Below are positions 25,774 to 36,035 of a stretch of 64,000 bases of DNA, piece after piece. This DNA comes from Bacillus sp. 103mf (GTDB lineage Bacteria; Bacillota; Bacilli; Bacillales; Bacillaceae_G): positions 620,001 through 684,000 of the forward strand of contig NZ_FPAF01000001.1 in NCBI RefSeq assembly GCF_900116295.1. Direction: 5' to 3'. Each line of letters starts with the position of its first letter. The first letter of the stretch is position 1. Made by a program: the position numbers and the translations under genes. The notes below the pieces were generated by a model. It was given only the letters and a program-made list of their open reading frames with translations, did no database searches and had not been told where the DNA came from.

Positions 25774-26085
25774 ATGTTCGGATGTTTTGGATTTGATGGC
25801 TGTAACTGCGATAGACGTGATCACCATATAAAGCGCGATCACCACATGAAACACGATCACCACATGAAACACGATGATGATCATAGAAATCGTTTATGTA
25901 ATGTTCTTAGAAATCTTTCAATCGGTACTCAAATCGCTCTATTAACAATTAGAGATAACGGTACTTTTAATAACGTTGTATTTGAGGGCTTCTCAAATGG
26001 CGTAGCACTTTTCTCAGGTGGCAATATACCAGGATCTGGTTTATTACGTGTTTGCCCAAATGACGTTGTAGCTATCGTTTTCTAA
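25774..26085 (+). CDS. His-repeat small protein, possible spore/exosporium component
   Basis: 103 aa from the ATG at 25774 (AAGGGGGTGAG upstream; an earlier GTG overlaps that site). Residues 1-14 contain MFGCFGFDGCNC, three cysteines; residues 15-37 are a His/Asp tandem repeat (DHHIKRDHHMKHDHHMKHD) encoded by an 18-bp DNA repeat; the rest is a compact beta-rich domain ending FEGFSNGVALFS...LLRVCPNDVVAIVF. The His/Cys content suggests metal binding. Small proteins of this make-up are common among Bacillus coat proteins, but no family is recognised. Own terminator downstream. Confidence 0.65.
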   Translation: MFGCFGFDGCNCDRRDHHIKRDHHMKHDHHMKHDDDHRNRLCNVLRNLSIGTQIALLTIRDNGTFNNVVFEGFSNGVALFSGGNIPGSGLLRVCPNDVVAIVF

Positions 26086-26101
26086 TAAGAATCAGTACTT
26101 C

Positions 26102-26130
26102 CCAGGAAAGCAATAGCTTTCCTGGTTTTA
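26102..26130 (+). terminator. intrinsic terminator
   Basis: CCAGGAAAGC-AATA-GCTTTCCTGG followed by TTTTA. Confidence 0.85.
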
Positions 26131-26175
26131 TTTATGTACTACTCACAAATATGAAAAGTTAATTAACTCGAAAAC

Positions 26176-26356
26176 AATTAGATATATACAAGTAAAAAAT
26201 CGACATAAAAATCCTCTTTCTTTTTAGACGGACGAGAGCATCTGGCCATGCATAGAAGCGGTCAGGACCTTTTTTTGCCACATGCAGGGTTTAAAACAAA
26301 AGGAGAAAGCGAGTAGCGGTCATGTTGTATTCTGCAGAGCAGTGACTTATAAAGAA
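26176..26356 (+). repeat. repeat A, copy 5
   Basis: Full-length: 'aagtaaaaaatcgacataaaaatcctctttctttttag', 'gacgagagcatctggccatgcatagaagcggtcagg', 'cacatgcagggtttaaaacaaaaggagaaagcgag', 'tcatgttgtattctgcagagcagtgacttat'. Confidence 0.85.
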
Positions 26357-26413
26357 AAGCGGAAGCGGCTCGCTCAGAACAAGAGGAGGCAGAGCTAGAC
26401 AAAGATATCGAAA
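26357..26413. repeat. third repeat family, partial copy
   Basis: GAAAAGCGGAAGCGGCTCGC and the following 'tcagaacaagaggaggcagagct' match 49484-49525 closely. It sits between repeat A and a bcr1-like copy. Confidence 0.6.
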
Positions 26414-26420
26414 AAATAAA

Positions 26421-26510
26421 GTGAAACTTCCATCAGTGGAGGTTTTCTTCATCATCCCCCACTGATGATTAGTTGAACCAATTGGGGTCTTACTGCCCTA
26501 AAGTAGCGGG
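26421..26510 (-). mobile_element. bcr1-like element, copy 4 (90-bp deletion form)
   Basis: ATAAA at 26416-26420 and 26511-26515. Both ends are intact but the central 'acgggcag...ggtggg' arm is missing. Confidence 0.85.
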
Positions 26511-26529
26511 ATAAAAAATGAATTGTATG

Positions 26530-26571
26530 AAAAAAACTGGGACCGATTTCAAATCAGTCCCAGGTTTTTTC
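26530..26571. terminator. terminator of the pts genes
   Basis: AAAAAACTGGGACCGATTT and AAATCAGTCCCAGGTTTTTT form a 17-bp stem immediately downstream of ptsI. Confidence 0.9.
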
Positions 26572-26572
26572 A

Positions 26573-28285
26573 TTAAATACTTTTTACAAGTTCTACTACT
26601 TCTTCAGCAGTTGACATGTTTAAAGCTTTTTGTGCTAATTCTTCCATTTGTACTTTTGAAAGCTTGCGAATTTGTGTTCTCGCTGGAAGAATAGATGTTG
26701 CACTCATACTAAACTCATCTAAGCCTAATCCAACTAACAACGGAATTGCTAGGGCATCTCCTGCCATCTCGCCGCACATACCAGCCCATTTTCCTTCTTT
26801 ATGAGCTGCATCAATAACCATTTTTACAAGACGTAAAATCGCTGGATTATATGGTTGATATAGGTAAGATACGCGTTCATTCATGCGATCCGCTGCCATT
26901 GTGTATTGAATTAAGTCGTTCGTTCCGATAGAGAAGAAATCTACTTCTTTTGCAAATTGATCAGCTAATACCGCAGAAGCAGGAATTTCAACCATCATAC
27001 CTACTTCAATAGCGTCTGAAACAGCTATACCAGCTTGAACAAGTTTCTCTTTCTCCTCTAATAAAATTACTTTTGCTTGACGGAATTCATCAAGAGTTGC
27101 AATCATCGGGAACATAATTTTTAAATTACCGTATACACTTGCGCGAAGTAAAGCACGAAGTTGTGTACGGAAAATATCCTGTTCTTCTAAGCATAAGCGA
27201 ATTGCGCGGTAGCCTAAGAACGGGTTCATTTCTTTTGGTAAATGTAAGTATGGAAGCTCTTTATCGCCACCAATGTCAAGTGTACGAACAACAACTGGCT
27301 GACCTTCTCCTATACCTTCAAGAACAGCTTTGTATGCTTCAAATTGTTCTTCTTCTGTTGGAAGGTTATCACGGCCCATGTACAAGAATTCTGTACGATA
27401 TAAACCAACACCTTCACCACCGTTGTCGATCACACCTTTTACATCTTTCGGTGTACCGATGTTTGCTACAAGCTCAACGTGATGATCATCCGCTGTAACT
27501 GTCGCTTCATTCTTTAATTTTGCCCATTCTGCTTTTTGCTCTTCAAATTGCGCTTTCTTTTCTTCATAAGCACGAAGAGTTTCTTCAGATGGGTTTACAA
27601 TTACTTCTCCGTCTAAACCATCGATAATTACGATATCGCCGTTTTGGATTTTCTCCATAACAACCTTTGTACCAACAACAGCCGGTATTTCCATAGAGCG
27701 AGCCATAATTGCAGAGTGAGATGTACGTCCACCAATATCAGTTGTAAAACCTTTTGCATATTCACGGTTTAACTGAGCTGTATCAGATGGTGTTAAATCT
27801 TCTGCAATGATGATTACTTCTTCAGAAATTGTACTAGGGTTTGAGAAGTTAATGCCAAGTAGATGTGCAATAACACGTTTTGTCACATCGCGAATATCTG
27901 CTGCACGTTCTTTCATATATTCATTGTCCATGCTCTCAAACATAGTAATGAACATTGATGCAACTTCATCCATCGCGAATTCAGCATTTACTTTTTCATT
28001 TTTTACTTTATCTTTCACTGGGTTTACTAGTTCTGGATCATTTAATACTAGTAAATGAGCTTCAAAAATAGCAGCTTTATCAGCACCAAGCTCAGCAAAA
28101 GCATGATTTTTAATTGCTTCTAATTCAGATTTTGATTTCTCAAGCGCAGCTTCTAAGCGTGCGATTTCTGCAGCTTCATCCGAAATCGTTTTCTTTTCAA
28201 TGTTAAATTCAGGATTTTCGAGACGGAATGCCTTTGCAATGGCAATACCGCTTGATGCGGCAATCCCTTTAATGTTAAGAGTCAT
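26573..28285 (-). CDS. ptsI: PTS enzyme I (phosphoenolpyruvate-protein phosphotransferase)
   Basis: 570 aa cytoplasmic protein that transfers phosphate from PEP to HPr. The active His190 is in [12 protein letters not shown]; the C-terminal barrel has [25 protein letters not shown]-type ([11 protein letters not shown]) and the Cys-containing [13 protein letters not shown]. Full family length. It overlaps ptsH by one base (TAATG), so the two are translationally coupled. Confidence 0.98.
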   Translation of the reverse strand: MTLNIKGIAASSGIAIAKAFRLENPEFNIEKKTISDEAAEIARLEAALEKSKSELEAIKNHAFAELGADKAAIFEAHLLVLNDPELVNPVKDKVKNEKVNAEFAMDEVASMFITMFESMDNEYMKERAADIRDVTKRVIAHLLGINFSNPSTISEEVIIIAEDLTPSDTAQLNREYAKGFTTDIGGRTSHSAIMARSMEIPAVVGTKVVMEKIQNGDIVIIDGLDGEVIVNPSEETLRAYEEKKAQFEEQKAEWAKLKNEATVTADDHHVELVANIGTPKDVKGVIDNGGEGVGLYRTEFLYMGRDNLPTEEEQFEAYKAVLEGIGEGQPVVVRTLDIGGDKELPYLHLPKEMNPFLGYRAIRLCLEEQDIFRTQLRALLRASVYGNLKIMFPMIATLDEFRQAKVILLEEKEKLVQAGIAVSDAIEVGMMVEIPASAVLADQFAKEVDFFSIGTNDLIQYTMAADRMNERVSYLYQPYNPAILRLVKMVIDAAHKEGKWAGMCGEMAGDALAIPLLVGLGLDEFSMSATSILPARTQIRKLSKVQMEELAQKALNMSTAEEVVELVKSI

Positions 28286-28548
28286 TATTCTCCTAATCCT
28301 TCATTTTTCATAGTTTCTTCAATAGCTGCTACTGCTTGAGCTGCATCATCACCGTTTGCAGTAATTTTGATTTCTGCGCCTTGTTGAATACCTAAAGACA
28401 TAACACCCATGATTGATTTTAAGTTTACAGTTTTGCCATTATACTCTAAGTTAATATCCGCACCAAATTTGCTTGCAGTGTTTACAAGTAAAGTTGCTGG
28501 ACGAGCATGAATTCCTGAGTCACTAGTTACTTTAAAGATTTTTTCCAT
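28285..28548 (-). CDS. ptsH: HPr phosphocarrier protein
   Basis: 87 aa. His14 in [10 protein letters not shown] is the catalytic site (equivalent to His15 of B. subtilis) and Ser45 in [12 protein letters not shown] is the HPr-kinase site used for CcpA-dependent catabolite repression. AAAGGAGATAGATT precedes the ATG. A GGCGATG/CATCGCC hairpin lies between ptsG and ptsH. Confidence 0.98.
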   Translation of the reverse strand: MEKIFKVTSDSGIHARPATLLVNTASKFGADINLEYNGKTVNLKSIMGVMSLGIQQGAEIKITANGDDAAQAVAAIEETMKNEGLGE

Positions 28549-28627
28549 AATAATCTATCTCCTTTAAACTACAATATATTTTAAGTTGTATAGATGTGAG
28601 TATCACACCATCTATATTGTATATAAT

Positions 28628-28658
28628 AGGCGATGAGCGGTCAACTACATCGCCTTTT
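28628..28658 (-). terminator. hairpin between ptsG and ptsH (possible attenuator)
   Basis: GGCGATG-TAGTTGACCGCT-CATCGCC on the minus strand, 7-bp stem, with no clear T run after it. It may trim ptsG expression relative to ptsHI rather than fully terminate. Confidence 0.45.
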
Positions 28659-28685
28659 ATATTATCAAAATTTTGTGTCTAAATA

Positions 28686-30746
28686 TTAGTGAATGTTAAT
28701 AACGTTTGTTTCACCTTTTTTAACATTATCTTGCTTTTTGATTTCAACTTGTTGTCCTTCTTGTAAATTTGTGAAAACAATTGGCGTAATAATAGAAGGT
28801 GCATTTTCTTTTACAAACGCTATATCTACTTTTAATAACGGTTGGCCTTGTGTTACTTTATCTCCTTGAGAAACTAGTGCTTCAAAACCTTCACCATTTA
28901 ATTTTACTGTATCAATACCGAAGTGAATTAAAATTTCTTTTCCGCCTTCTGATTGAATACCGATTGCATGTTTTGTTGGGAATACGTTCACAATTTCACC
29001 ATTTACAGGAGATACGACTGTTCCTTCTGTCGGTTCGATTGCAAAACCATCACCCATCATTTTTCCAGAAAATACTTGATCTGGAACTTCAGTGATTGGT
29101 AAAATTTTACCTTCAATTGGAATCGCAATTACTTCATTTGTATCTTTTTGAACAGGTGCTTCTACTTTTGCAGGTGCTTCTTTTTCAATATGCACTGCAC
29201 GGCCTGCCATAATATCTTGAATTTGTGATTTTAATGTATCAGATTTTGGACCGAAGATAGCTTGAATGTTGTTACCAACTTCAAGAACACCTGCTGCTCC
29301 AAGCTCTTTTAAACGATCTTTGTTTACATCCTTTTGTTCTTTTACTTGAACACGTAAACGTGTAATACAAGCATCTAAAGAAGCGATGTTTTCTTTTCCA
29401 CCAAGTGCTACTAAAATCTCACCTGGAAGCTCGCCTGCTTCTACTGCTCCTGCTCCATCAGTATCAGCTACTACATCACGACCTGGTGTTTTTAAATCCC
29501 ATTTGCGAATTGCAAAGCGGAATCCGAAGTAGTAAATCACTGCTAGTACAAGACCAACAATAATTACCCACCACCATGCTGTACGGTTTGGTAATACACC
29601 GAATAAAATAAAGTCAATTAAACCACCAGAGAATGTCATCCCGATTTTAACGTTTAAAATTTGCATAGTCATAAATGATAAACCAGCAAATACTGCATGG
29701 ATTCCAAATAGTACAGGTGCTACGAATAAGAATGAGAACTCAATCGGTTCTGTAATACCAGTTAAGAAAGATGTTAACGCAGCAGAAGCTAAAATACCAG
29801 CTGCTATTTTTTTATTTTCTGGACGTGCTTCATGGTACATCGCTAACGCTGCTGCCGGAAGACCGAACATCATGAATGGGAATTTACCAGTTGTAAATGT
29901 ACCAGCTGTTAACTCCACACCATCTTTTAATTGTGCCATGAAAATCTTTTGGTCACCGTGAATGATTTCACCTGCAGCATTTGTATACTGACCAAACTCA
30001 AACCAGAATGGTGCATAGAAAATGTGATGTAACCCAAATGGAATTAAAGAACGCTCAATTAAACCGAATATAAATGCTGCTAATGTTTTATTTGTATCAA
30101 TCATGTGATGCGAGAATGAATTCAAACCGCCTTGAATTGTCGGCCAAATAAAGCACATTACAATCCCTAAAATTAAAGAGAATGTTGCTGTTGCAATTGG
30201 CACGAAACGTTTACCAGCAAAGAATCCTAAGTATGATGGTAATTCAATATTAAAGTACTTATTATAACAATATGCTGCTAATATCCCTACCAGAATACCA
30301 CCAAACACTCCTGTTTGCAGTGTTGGAATGCCTAATACATTTGCATAAGATGGATCTGCAAAACCAGTTTTAATTGGATCTCCAGCTTTGCTTGTTACTT
30401 GAACTAACTTGTCTACTCCTAAGAACACACTCATCGTTTTGTTCATAATCAAATATCCAACGAATGCCGCTAACCCAGCTACTCCGTCTCCATTTGCTAA
30501 CCCAATGGCAACCCCTACTGCGAATAATAGTGCAAGGTTTCCGAAAATAATGTCACCAGATTGTTCCATAATTTTTGCAACTAGAACAAACCAATCTGCT
30601 TTTAACGCAGGGATATGATTTGTTAATTGCGGATTTTGGAATGCATTACCAAATCCAAGTAAAATCCCTGCAGCCGGTAAGATTGCAACTGGTAACATAA
30701 GCGCTTTACCGACTTTTTGAAGAACACCAAAGATCTTCTTAAACAT
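28686..30746 (-). CDS. ptsG: PTS glucose transporter EIICBA
   Basis: 686 aa. EIIC membrane domain at residues 1-415 with [13 protein letters not shown] at 440-515 with phosphorylated Cys460 in [15 protein letters not shown] at 545-680 with phosphorylated His608 in [12 protein letters not shown] and the supporting His593. The order IIC-IIB-IIA and the glucose-type sequence mark PtsG. The ATG at 30746 ([19 protein letters not shown]) with AGGAAGG upstream replaces an 18-residue longer frame. Its leader carries a GlcT antiterminator target and a cre site. Confidence 0.96.
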   Translation of the reverse strand: MFKKIFGVLQKVGKALMLPVAILPAAGILLGFGNAFQNPQLTNHIPALKADWFVLVAKIMEQSGDIIFGNLALLFAVGVAIGLANGDGVAGLAAFVGYLIMNKTMSVFLGVDKLVQVTSKAGDPIKTGFADPSYANVLGIPTLQTGVFGGILVGILAAYCYNKYFNIELPSYLGFFAGKRFVPIATATFSLILGIVMCFIWPTIQGGLNSFSHHMIDTNKTLAAFIFGLIERSLIPFGLHHIFYAPFWFEFGQYTNAAGEIIHGDQKIFMAQLKDGVELTAGTFTTGKFPFMMFGLPAAALAMYHEARPENKKIAAGILASAALTSFLTGITEPIEFSFLFVAPVLFGIHAVFAGLSFMTMQILNVKIGMTFSGGLIDFILFGVLPNRTAWWWVIIVGLVLAVIYYFGFRFAIRKWDLKTPGRDVVADTDGAGAVEAGELPGEILVALGGKENIASLDACITRLRVQVKEQKDVNKDRLKELGAAGVLEVGNNIQAIFGPKSDTLKSQIQDIMAGRAVHIEKEAPAKVEAPVQKDTNEVIAIPIEGKILPITEVPDQVFSGKMMGDGFAIEPTEGTVVSPVNGEIVNVFPTKHAIGIQSEGGKEILIHFGIDTVKLNGEGFEALVSQGDKVTQGQPLLKVDIAFVKENAPSIITPIVFTNLQEGQQVEIKKQDNVKKGETNVINIH

Positions 30747-30794
30747 AAATATCCTTCCTCTCTTATATAATTGATACTTTCGACAAACGCCAAA

Positions 30795-30908
30795 AGGCAT
30801 GAGGAAAAAAAGATAGAACGATAGCTATACAAGGGGTAGTATGTCCCTTTCTTTAGCTTACATTCCTAACTTTTCTCCACTCATGCCTGATCGAATCAGT
30901 AACACGTG
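30795..30908 (-). promoter_or_regulatory. ptsG leader: RAT for GlcT and paired terminator
   Basis: On the minus strand GTTACTGATTCGATCAGGCA (about 30903-30884) is the RNA antiterminator motif of glucose-type PTS leaders. Its end AGGCATGAG (30888-30880) can pair with CTCATGCCTTTT (30803-30795), making antiterminator and terminator mutually exclusive. The glcT gene is adjacent, supporting the call. Confidence 0.7.
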
Positions 30909-30943
30909 TCAAAAATAGGTATACATAATAAGTTCACAAATTT

Positions 30944-30960
30944 AAGCAAACGTTTTCTTT
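30944..30960. promoter_or_regulatory. cre-like site upstream of ptsG
   Basis: AAGCAAACGTTTTCTTT; the 12-bp core is identical to the site at 551-562. Near the expected ptsG promoter. The 324-bp ptsG/glcT gap holds only this and the leader. Confidence 0.6.
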
Positions 30961-31070
30961 GTGTACTGTTATTCATTTGTCGAATTTAGTAGAACTTTGT
31001 ATAATTGATTATACATAACAATTGTAAGCGATTCAATAACTTTTTTTAACGTTTACATTTCCGACAAAAT

Positions 31071-31919
31071 TTAAACTTGTTCAACCTTCATTAAACGCTG
31101 TAAGTGCATCGTTAAATAAATCGTTTCTGCTTCATACACAGGCAGTTGTAATTGTTTTTGCATAACTTTTACAAGTTTCCATGCTAAATTATAGCACTCT
31201 GGAAATTCAGCTTTTAAAAGATCCGCAAAGTTTTGTGATTCTTCCACTTTCTCACCATTTTTCACCCGCTCAATTGCATATTGCAGGTGACGAACGAGAC
31301 GTAAATAATGAATGCTCTCTTTGTCTAACACGAGTTGTAAATTTGTTTCAATTAAAGAAACAAGGTGAGCAATTAATTTAGAATTTTGATTAACAGAAGA
31401 TAATTCAGAGTTTGTAACAGAGCTATAAATATGCAGTGCAATAAACCCGATCTCTCCTTCTGGAAGATGAATATTTAAGCGGGAATTGATTAATTCTACA
31501 ACTTCTTCTGCAATTTTATATTCATTTGGATACAACACTTTTGTTTCCACTAAAAATGGATTATCCACTGTAAACCCTTGCTTTAATCTCTTTATAGCAA
31601 AAGCAATATGATCGGTTAAAGCAATATGAATATGCTCATTTAACGGTGTTTCTACTCGATCTTGAATATAAAACATGAGATCGTTCATTAATTCAATCAA
31701 TTTCTCGCTCACATGCGGAACAAGAAGTTTGTATTGTTCACGCTCGCGTTCATTTGTTAATACAAACATTTTTTCAATCTGTTCTACTTGTAACATTTCT
31801 CTTGTTTTTTTCCCAAACCCAATCCCTTTTCCTATGACGACCACTTCTTCGTGTTCTGGATGGGCAGCAATAATGACATTATTATTTAAAACTTTTTTAA
31901 TTTCGAGACAATTATCCAT
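31071..31919 (-). CDS. glcT: PtsGHI operon antiterminator GlcT
   Basis: 282 aa BglG-family antiterminator. Residues 1-60 form the RNA-binding CAT domain (IKKVLNNNVIIAAHPEHEEVVVIGKGIGFGKK); two PRD domains follow with conserved His in NEHIHIALTDHIAFAIKR (PRD1) and YLRLVRHLQYAIERV/TIYLTMHLQRL (PRD2). Phosphorylation by PtsG inactivates it when glucose is absent. It lies directly upstream of ptsG on the same strand, as in B. subtilis. Confidence 0.95.
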   Translation of the reverse strand: MDNCLEIKKVLNNNVIIAAHPEHEEVVVIGKGIGFGKKTREMLQVEQIEKMFVLTNEREREQYKLLVPHVSEKLIELMNDLMFYIQDRVETPLNEHIHIALTDHIAFAIKRLKQGFTVDNPFLVETKVLYPNEYKIAEEVVELINSRLNIHLPEGEIGFIALHIYSSVTNSELSSVNQNSKLIAHLVSLIETNLQLVLDKESIHYLRLVRHLQYAIERVKNGEKVEESQNFADLLKAEFPECYNLAWKLVKVMQKQLQLPVYEAETIYLTMHLQRLMKVEQV

Positions 31920-32083
31920 ACAACACCATCCTTGCGCATAAAACGTCTACTTTCATGTTACAGAACAATCTTATTTTTCGTCAATGTCAAACATCTGCCA
32001 TTTTAGAAATGTCGTTTTTTAGACATGAATGTACGAGATGCGTATAATGTAAAGGCATACGTCTAGTAGAAAGGAGCCATATC

Positions 32084-32899
32084 ATGATTAAAATGTTTAT
32101 AAGCGATATCGATGGCACAATGATGCAACACGGAGGTGTAATCGCTAACCAAGATATAGATGCACTGTGTAGCCTTGCTGATCAAAATATAATTCTTTGT
32201 TTCGCATCTGGAAGGCTTGATAATGAAATTGCTGATTTAATGAACAAAGTTGACATGAAATTTCATCGCATTAGTGTGAACGGTGTATTTGTATATACAC
32301 ACGAAAATAAACAACTATTATCTGCAACATTCGATTCTACTATTTTACCAGAGCTGTTGTCTATAACAAATAAAGAACCATTCTTTCGTTATGTAAGTGA
32401 TGAATATAATTATTACATTGAAGAAAAAACACCATTTATTCATGAACTCGAGAAGCAGGTGAAAATGACTTCCGTTGAAGAACCAAACTTGCTCGAGAAA
32501 ATTGATACAACAATTTTCCCAAATAAAATTTCAGTTGGTGGTACAAAAGAAGAGTTAATTGTTCTTCAAAAGCAAATTGACGAAAATTTTAAAGGAAAGG
32601 TAAGTACTTTTATTTCTGCCGAACAATGTTTAGATGTTATGCCTCCTAACATTAGTAAAGGTTCAGCTATTTCTGTTTTATTAAAGGAATTTAATATTGG
32701 GCCTAATGAAATAGCTTGTATCGGTGATTCTTATAATGATATCCCTATGTTTGCTTTAACACCTCATAGCTTTGCGATGGCGGGTGCAGACGATGAAGTA
32801 AAGCAGCATGCATCACATATTGTTCCCTCTGTTAAAAATGCAATCGAATATGTTCTTCGTTATAATCAAGAACAAAAAAATATGACTCACTCCTTATAA
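32084..32899 (+). CDS. Cof-type HAD-IIB phosphatase
   Basis: 271 aa. Nucleophile motif FISDIDGTMM, ASGR (motif II: FASGRLDNEI), motif III Lys in NISKGSAI and motif IV GDSYNDIPMF, with the type IIB cap between. These cytoplasmic enzymes dephosphorylate sugar phosphates, FMN or PLP; substrate unknown. A paralogue lies at 41738-42523. Followed by a terminator and a bcr1-like copy. Confidence 0.9.
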   Translation: MIKMFISDIDGTMMQHGGVIANQDIDALCSLADQNIILCFASGRLDNEIADLMNKVDMKFHRISVNGVFVYTHENKQLLSATFDSTILPELLSITNKEPFFRYVSDEYNYYIEEKTPFIHELEKQVKMTSVEEPNLLEKIDTTIFPNKISVGGTKEELIVLQKQIDENFKGKVSTFISAEQCLDVMPPNISKGSAISVLLKEFNIGPNEIACIGDSYNDIPMFALTPHSFAMAGADDEVKQHASHIVPSVKNAIEYVLRYNQEQKNMTHSL

Positions 32900-32918
32900 G
32901 GATGAGTCATATTTTTTT
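32880..32918 (+). terminator. intrinsic terminator
   Basis: ATATGACTCA and TGAGTCATAT with TTTTTTT; the 5' arm overlaps the end of the HAD gene. Confidence 0.85.
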
Positions 32919-33039
32919 CCTGCATTAACGGACAATAAAGCCCTCATCTTAAGAAGGTAGATAGAAGATAACTGTCCGTAAAAGCCCGATTCACTCAACT
33001 AGCCATCAGCGGGGATCCCCTCGCTAATGGAAGTATCAC
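32919..33039 (+). mobile_element. bcr1-like element, copy 5 (about 121 bp)
   Basis: CCTGCATTAACGGACAATAA at the left and CTAATGGAAGTATCAC then TTTAT (33040-33044) at the right. The left duplication is degenerate (TTTTT). Confidence 0.75.
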
Positions 33040-33067
33040 TTTATTTCACAACATAAAACTTCGCGTT

Positions 33068-33799
33068 TTACTTATTGCGTGAAATATTCGTAATAAACTT
33101 ATAACGATCGCCTCTGTAAATACATTTTACATATTCCAGCGGCAACTCGCCTTCTGCATATGACCATTGTCTCATTACAAGCACTGGTGCTTTATTCGGA
33201 ATATGAAGGTGCTCTGCCTCTTCGTCCGTTGCAATAGCCGCTTCAATAGATTGCGTAGCACGAATTAGCTTAAAGCCTAGTTTTTTTTCTAAGTGCTCAT
33301 ACAATGATTGTTGCAAAATTTCTTCATTAATATCTTTTACAAGAGATGGTGACAAATATGTTGTCTCAAACGCAATTGGTTCTTCATCAGCTAAGCGAAT
33401 ACGCCTTACCTCGTAAACCGATTCTCCCTCTTGAATTCTAAGCTTCTCTGCTATTTTAGCAGTAGCTGGAACAAGGTGAAAGCTTAATAGCACGCTACTT
33501 GGTTGCATTCCACGAGAGAGCATATCCTCTGTAAATCCTGTCATGCCTTGCAACTTTTGTTCAACCTTTGGAAGTTGCACAAAAGTACCAATTCCACGTT
33601 TTCGATGTAAATACCCTTGTTCAACTAAGTTATTAATGGCCTGTCTGATTGTCATTCGACTTACTTCAAACTTATCACATAATTCATTTTCAGATGGAAT
33701 TTTATCTCCCGGCTTCCATTCACCGTCTTCAATTAGTTGCTTCACCCACTCCTGAATCTGATAATAGATCGGAAATGGTGAATACTTGTCGATATTCAT
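33068..33799 (-). CDS. nagR: GntR/HutC-type repressor of N-acetylglucosamine genes
   Basis: 243 aa: winged helix at residues 5-70 ([45 protein letters not shown]) and a UTRA effector domain with [16 protein letters not shown] and [19 protein letters not shown]. The group (NagR/YvoA) releases its dre operator on binding glucosamine-6-phosphate or GlcNAc-6-phosphate. It is the last gene of nagA-nagB-nagR, overlapping nagB by 71 bp; the ATG at 33799 has GAGG upstream. Confidence 0.9.
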   Translation of the reverse strand: MNIDKYSPFPIYYQIQEWVKQLIEDGEWKPGDKIPSENELCDKFEVSRMTIRQAINNLVEQGYLHRKRGIGTFVQLPKVEQKLQGMTGFTEDMLSRGMQPSSVLLSFHLVPATAKIAEKLRIQEGESVYEVRRIRLADEEPIAFETTYLSPSLVKDINEEILQQSLYEHLEKKLGFKLIRATQSIEAAIATDEEAEHLHIPNKAPVLVMRQWSYAEGELPLEYVKCIYRGDRYKFITNISRNK

Positions 33800-34517
33800 C
33801 AGCAATCGCCTCACTGCATAAAGATAGAGCTTCTTGATCTGCGATTATGGTTACATTTGGATGATGTTGTAAAACTGTAGCCGGACACCCCTCGCTTACT
33901 TTCCCTTGTAGCATTTCCTTAATCGCTTCTGCTTTTTTCACTCCAGAAGCGACAAGTAAAATTTGCTTTGCCTTCATAATGCTACCGATCCCCATTGTAA
34001 TAGCATGCGTTGGCACATCTTCTTCTTTTTCGAAGAAACGACGGTTTGCTTGACGGGTAGATTCTGTTAACTTCACAATGCTAGTTACAGAATCAAATGG
34101 TGTTCCCGGCTCATTAAATCCGATGTGACCGTTTTCACCGATTCCAAGAATTTGTAAATCAACTGGATTGGCATCAATAATACTTTCATAACGCTTACAT
34201 TCTTCTTGTAAATCGCCTGCCATTCCATTTGGTACATACGTTTCTTTAAACGGAAGATGGTTAAACAACTGTTCTTGCATAAAATAATGATAGCTGTTTT
34301 TGTCTTCGGGTGGTAAATTTACGTACTCATCTAAGTTTACAGTGGTTACACGGCTTGTATCAAGTTTATTTTTTCTCATTAATGCATAAACCCCTAATGG
34401 AGAGCTGCCTGTAGCCATTCCTAATACTGAATTTTCTTTTGATTTTACAAGGTGTTCAATTAATTTATAGCCCGCTTCTGCTAATTCTTCTGGAGTTTTT
34501 ACAACAACGATATTCAT
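33729..34517 (-). CDS. nagB: glucosamine-6-phosphate deaminase
   Basis: 262 aa isomerase/deaminase that makes fructose-6-phosphate and ammonia. [15 protein letters not shown] (substrate loop), [25 protein letters not shown] and the active-site [10 protein letters not shown] are complete. The ATG directly follows the nagA TAA; the ribosome site GAAGGGAG lies within nagA. Confidence 0.96.
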   Translation of the reverse strand: MNIVVVKTPEELAEAGYKLIEHLVKSKENSVLGMATGSSPLGVYALMRKNKLDTSRVTTVNLDEYVNLPPEDKNSYHYFMQEQLFNHLPFKETYVPNGMAGDLQEECKRYESIIDANPVDLQILGIGENGHIGFNEPGTPFDSVTSIVKLTESTRQANRRFFEKEEDVPTHAITMGIGSIMKAKQILLVASGVKKAEAIKEMLQGKVSEGCPATVLQHHPNVTIIADQEALSLCSEAIADEYRQVFTISDLLSDSGVGEATN

Positions 34518-35666
34518 TTATCTCCCTTCTTTCATATGAATCCCTAATCGAACTGTATCTTGTACATATAAATCTTCAGACATAATAACAAAGTCCGCAG
34601 CTTTTCCTGTTTCTAAAACGCCCTTGTTTACTAATCCAAATTCCTCAGCTTGGTTAACTGATGTCATAAGAACAGCTTCTTCGATCGAGCATCCAGTAAA
34701 CGCTATCACGTTACGAAATGCTTCATCCATTTTCAAAATACTTCCTGCTAATGTGCCATCTTCTAATCGTGCACTACCATCTTTTACAATAACCGGTTGT
34801 CCGCCAAGTTCATATAATCCATCTGCTAAGCCTTTTGCACGCATCGCATCCGTAATAACACTCACTTTTTTAGCGCCTTTTAATTTATATGCCAATTTCA
34901 CCATATCCGGATGAATATGGATACCATCTGTAATTACTTCGACCATTACATCTGGATTTAATAACACATGACCAACTACACCTGGCTCACGGTGATGCAA
35001 ACCACGCATTTGATTATAAAGGTGCGTTGCATGTATAATATTTCTCCCTATTAATTGCTCATTCGTTGCATCTGTATGTCCAATTGTACCGATGACACCC
35101 GTTTCTACGAGATATTCTTCAAACTCACGCGCACCTTCTTCTTCTGGAGCATATGTTACGAGTTTAATTAAATTTCCGCTTGCTGCTTGCCATTGCTTAA
35201 ATTGCTTAATATTTGCAGGGACAATATATTCAAGCGGCTGTGCACCTGCACGTTTTTTTGAAACGTACGGACCTTCTAAATGAATATATTCGAAATGCGC
35301 ACCTTTTTCCTTCGCTTCCTTCGCAGCACCCAAAGCCGCTTCAATCGCTTCAGAAGACTGCGTCATTGTTGTTGGAAAGAACGTTGTAACTCCTTCTTGT
35401 AACATCTGTTTACCGAGAGTTACTAATCCGTCGCTATTTGCATCCATTGCATCAATATCGTATCCACCGTGAATATGAACATCAATCATACCTGGAATCA
35501 TAATATTCCCTTTTATATCATGAACCGTTTCATTTTCTTGTGGTACATATTGAGCCATCAATCCAAGTTCTTGAATTTGATCCGTGTAACGAATAAAACC
35601 GCTTTCTAACACTTCATGACCTGTATAAATTTTGGCATTGATGACGACTTGCGTTTTCATTTCCAT
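34518..35666 (-). CDS. nagA: N-acetylglucosamine-6-phosphate deacetylase
   Basis: 382 aa amidohydrolase. Metal ligands are seen in GMIDVHIHGG, HLEGPYVS, GTIGHTDAT and ATHLYNQM, and the catalytic Asp in VITDAMRAKG. It removes acetate from GlcNAc-6-phosphate, first step of the nag operon. The start may be the ATG at 35660 (MKTQVVINAK), 6 bases later. Confidence 0.95.
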   Translation of the reverse strand: MEMKTQVVINAKIYTGHEVLESGFIRYTDQIQELGLMAQYVPQENETVHDIKGNIMIPGMIDVHIHGGYDIDAMDANSDGLVTLGKQMLQEGVTTFFPTTMTQSSEAIEAALGAAKEAKEKGAHFEYIHLEGPYVSKKRAGAQPLEYIVPANIKQFKQWQAASGNLIKLVTYAPEEEGAREFEEYLVETGVIGTIGHTDATNEQLIGRNIIHATHLYNQMRGLHHREPGVVGHVLLNPDVMVEVITDGIHIHPDMVKLAYKLKGAKKVSVITDAMRAKGLADGLYELGGQPVIVKDGSARLEDGTLAGSILKMDEAFRNVIAFTGCSIEEAVLMTSVNQAEEFGLVNKGVLETGKAADFVIMSEDLYVQDTVRLGIHMKEGR

Positions 35667-35730
35667 CGATCCTTTCCCATATAATTCCTAATTCTCTTAT
35701 TACCTATCCCCATCATAATATATATACAGG

Positions 35731-35746
35731 TAGTTGTCTATACATT
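35731..35746. promoter_or_regulatory. dre-type operator for NagR
   Basis: TAATGTATAGACAACTA on the minus strand closely resembles the YvoA/NagR operator pattern TGGTATAGACAACT. Position ~65 bp before nagA fits operon repression. The rest of the 369-bp gap to 36035 shows only an AT-rich stretch and a 14-bp direct repeat unit (35989-36002). Confidence 0.65.
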
Positions 35747-36035
35747 ACGGGTGGGTTTTTGATATAAGAAAAAAGTAATTTTGTTTTTCTTCTCTCATTA
35801 TAATATAGAACTTTCATTTTATTCAAAAGGACTTTCAAAATATTTCCTCATATACGAAACAAAAACGCGACTACACTTGTAGAAATACATCATATTATGT
35901 ATGACTTAAATATTTTATTAAACAAATATCAAGAAACACTCTGGAACGCTACTGTATATAAACGAATTTAACTATACTTATCATTTCAGCAGCTTTGATT
36001 TCTTACATACGCTGCTGAAATGAATGATACATACA

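Noticed and set aside
27139-27498. 119-aa plus-strand frame within ptsI
   Set aside because: Antisense shadow of a highly conserved gene, no start signal.
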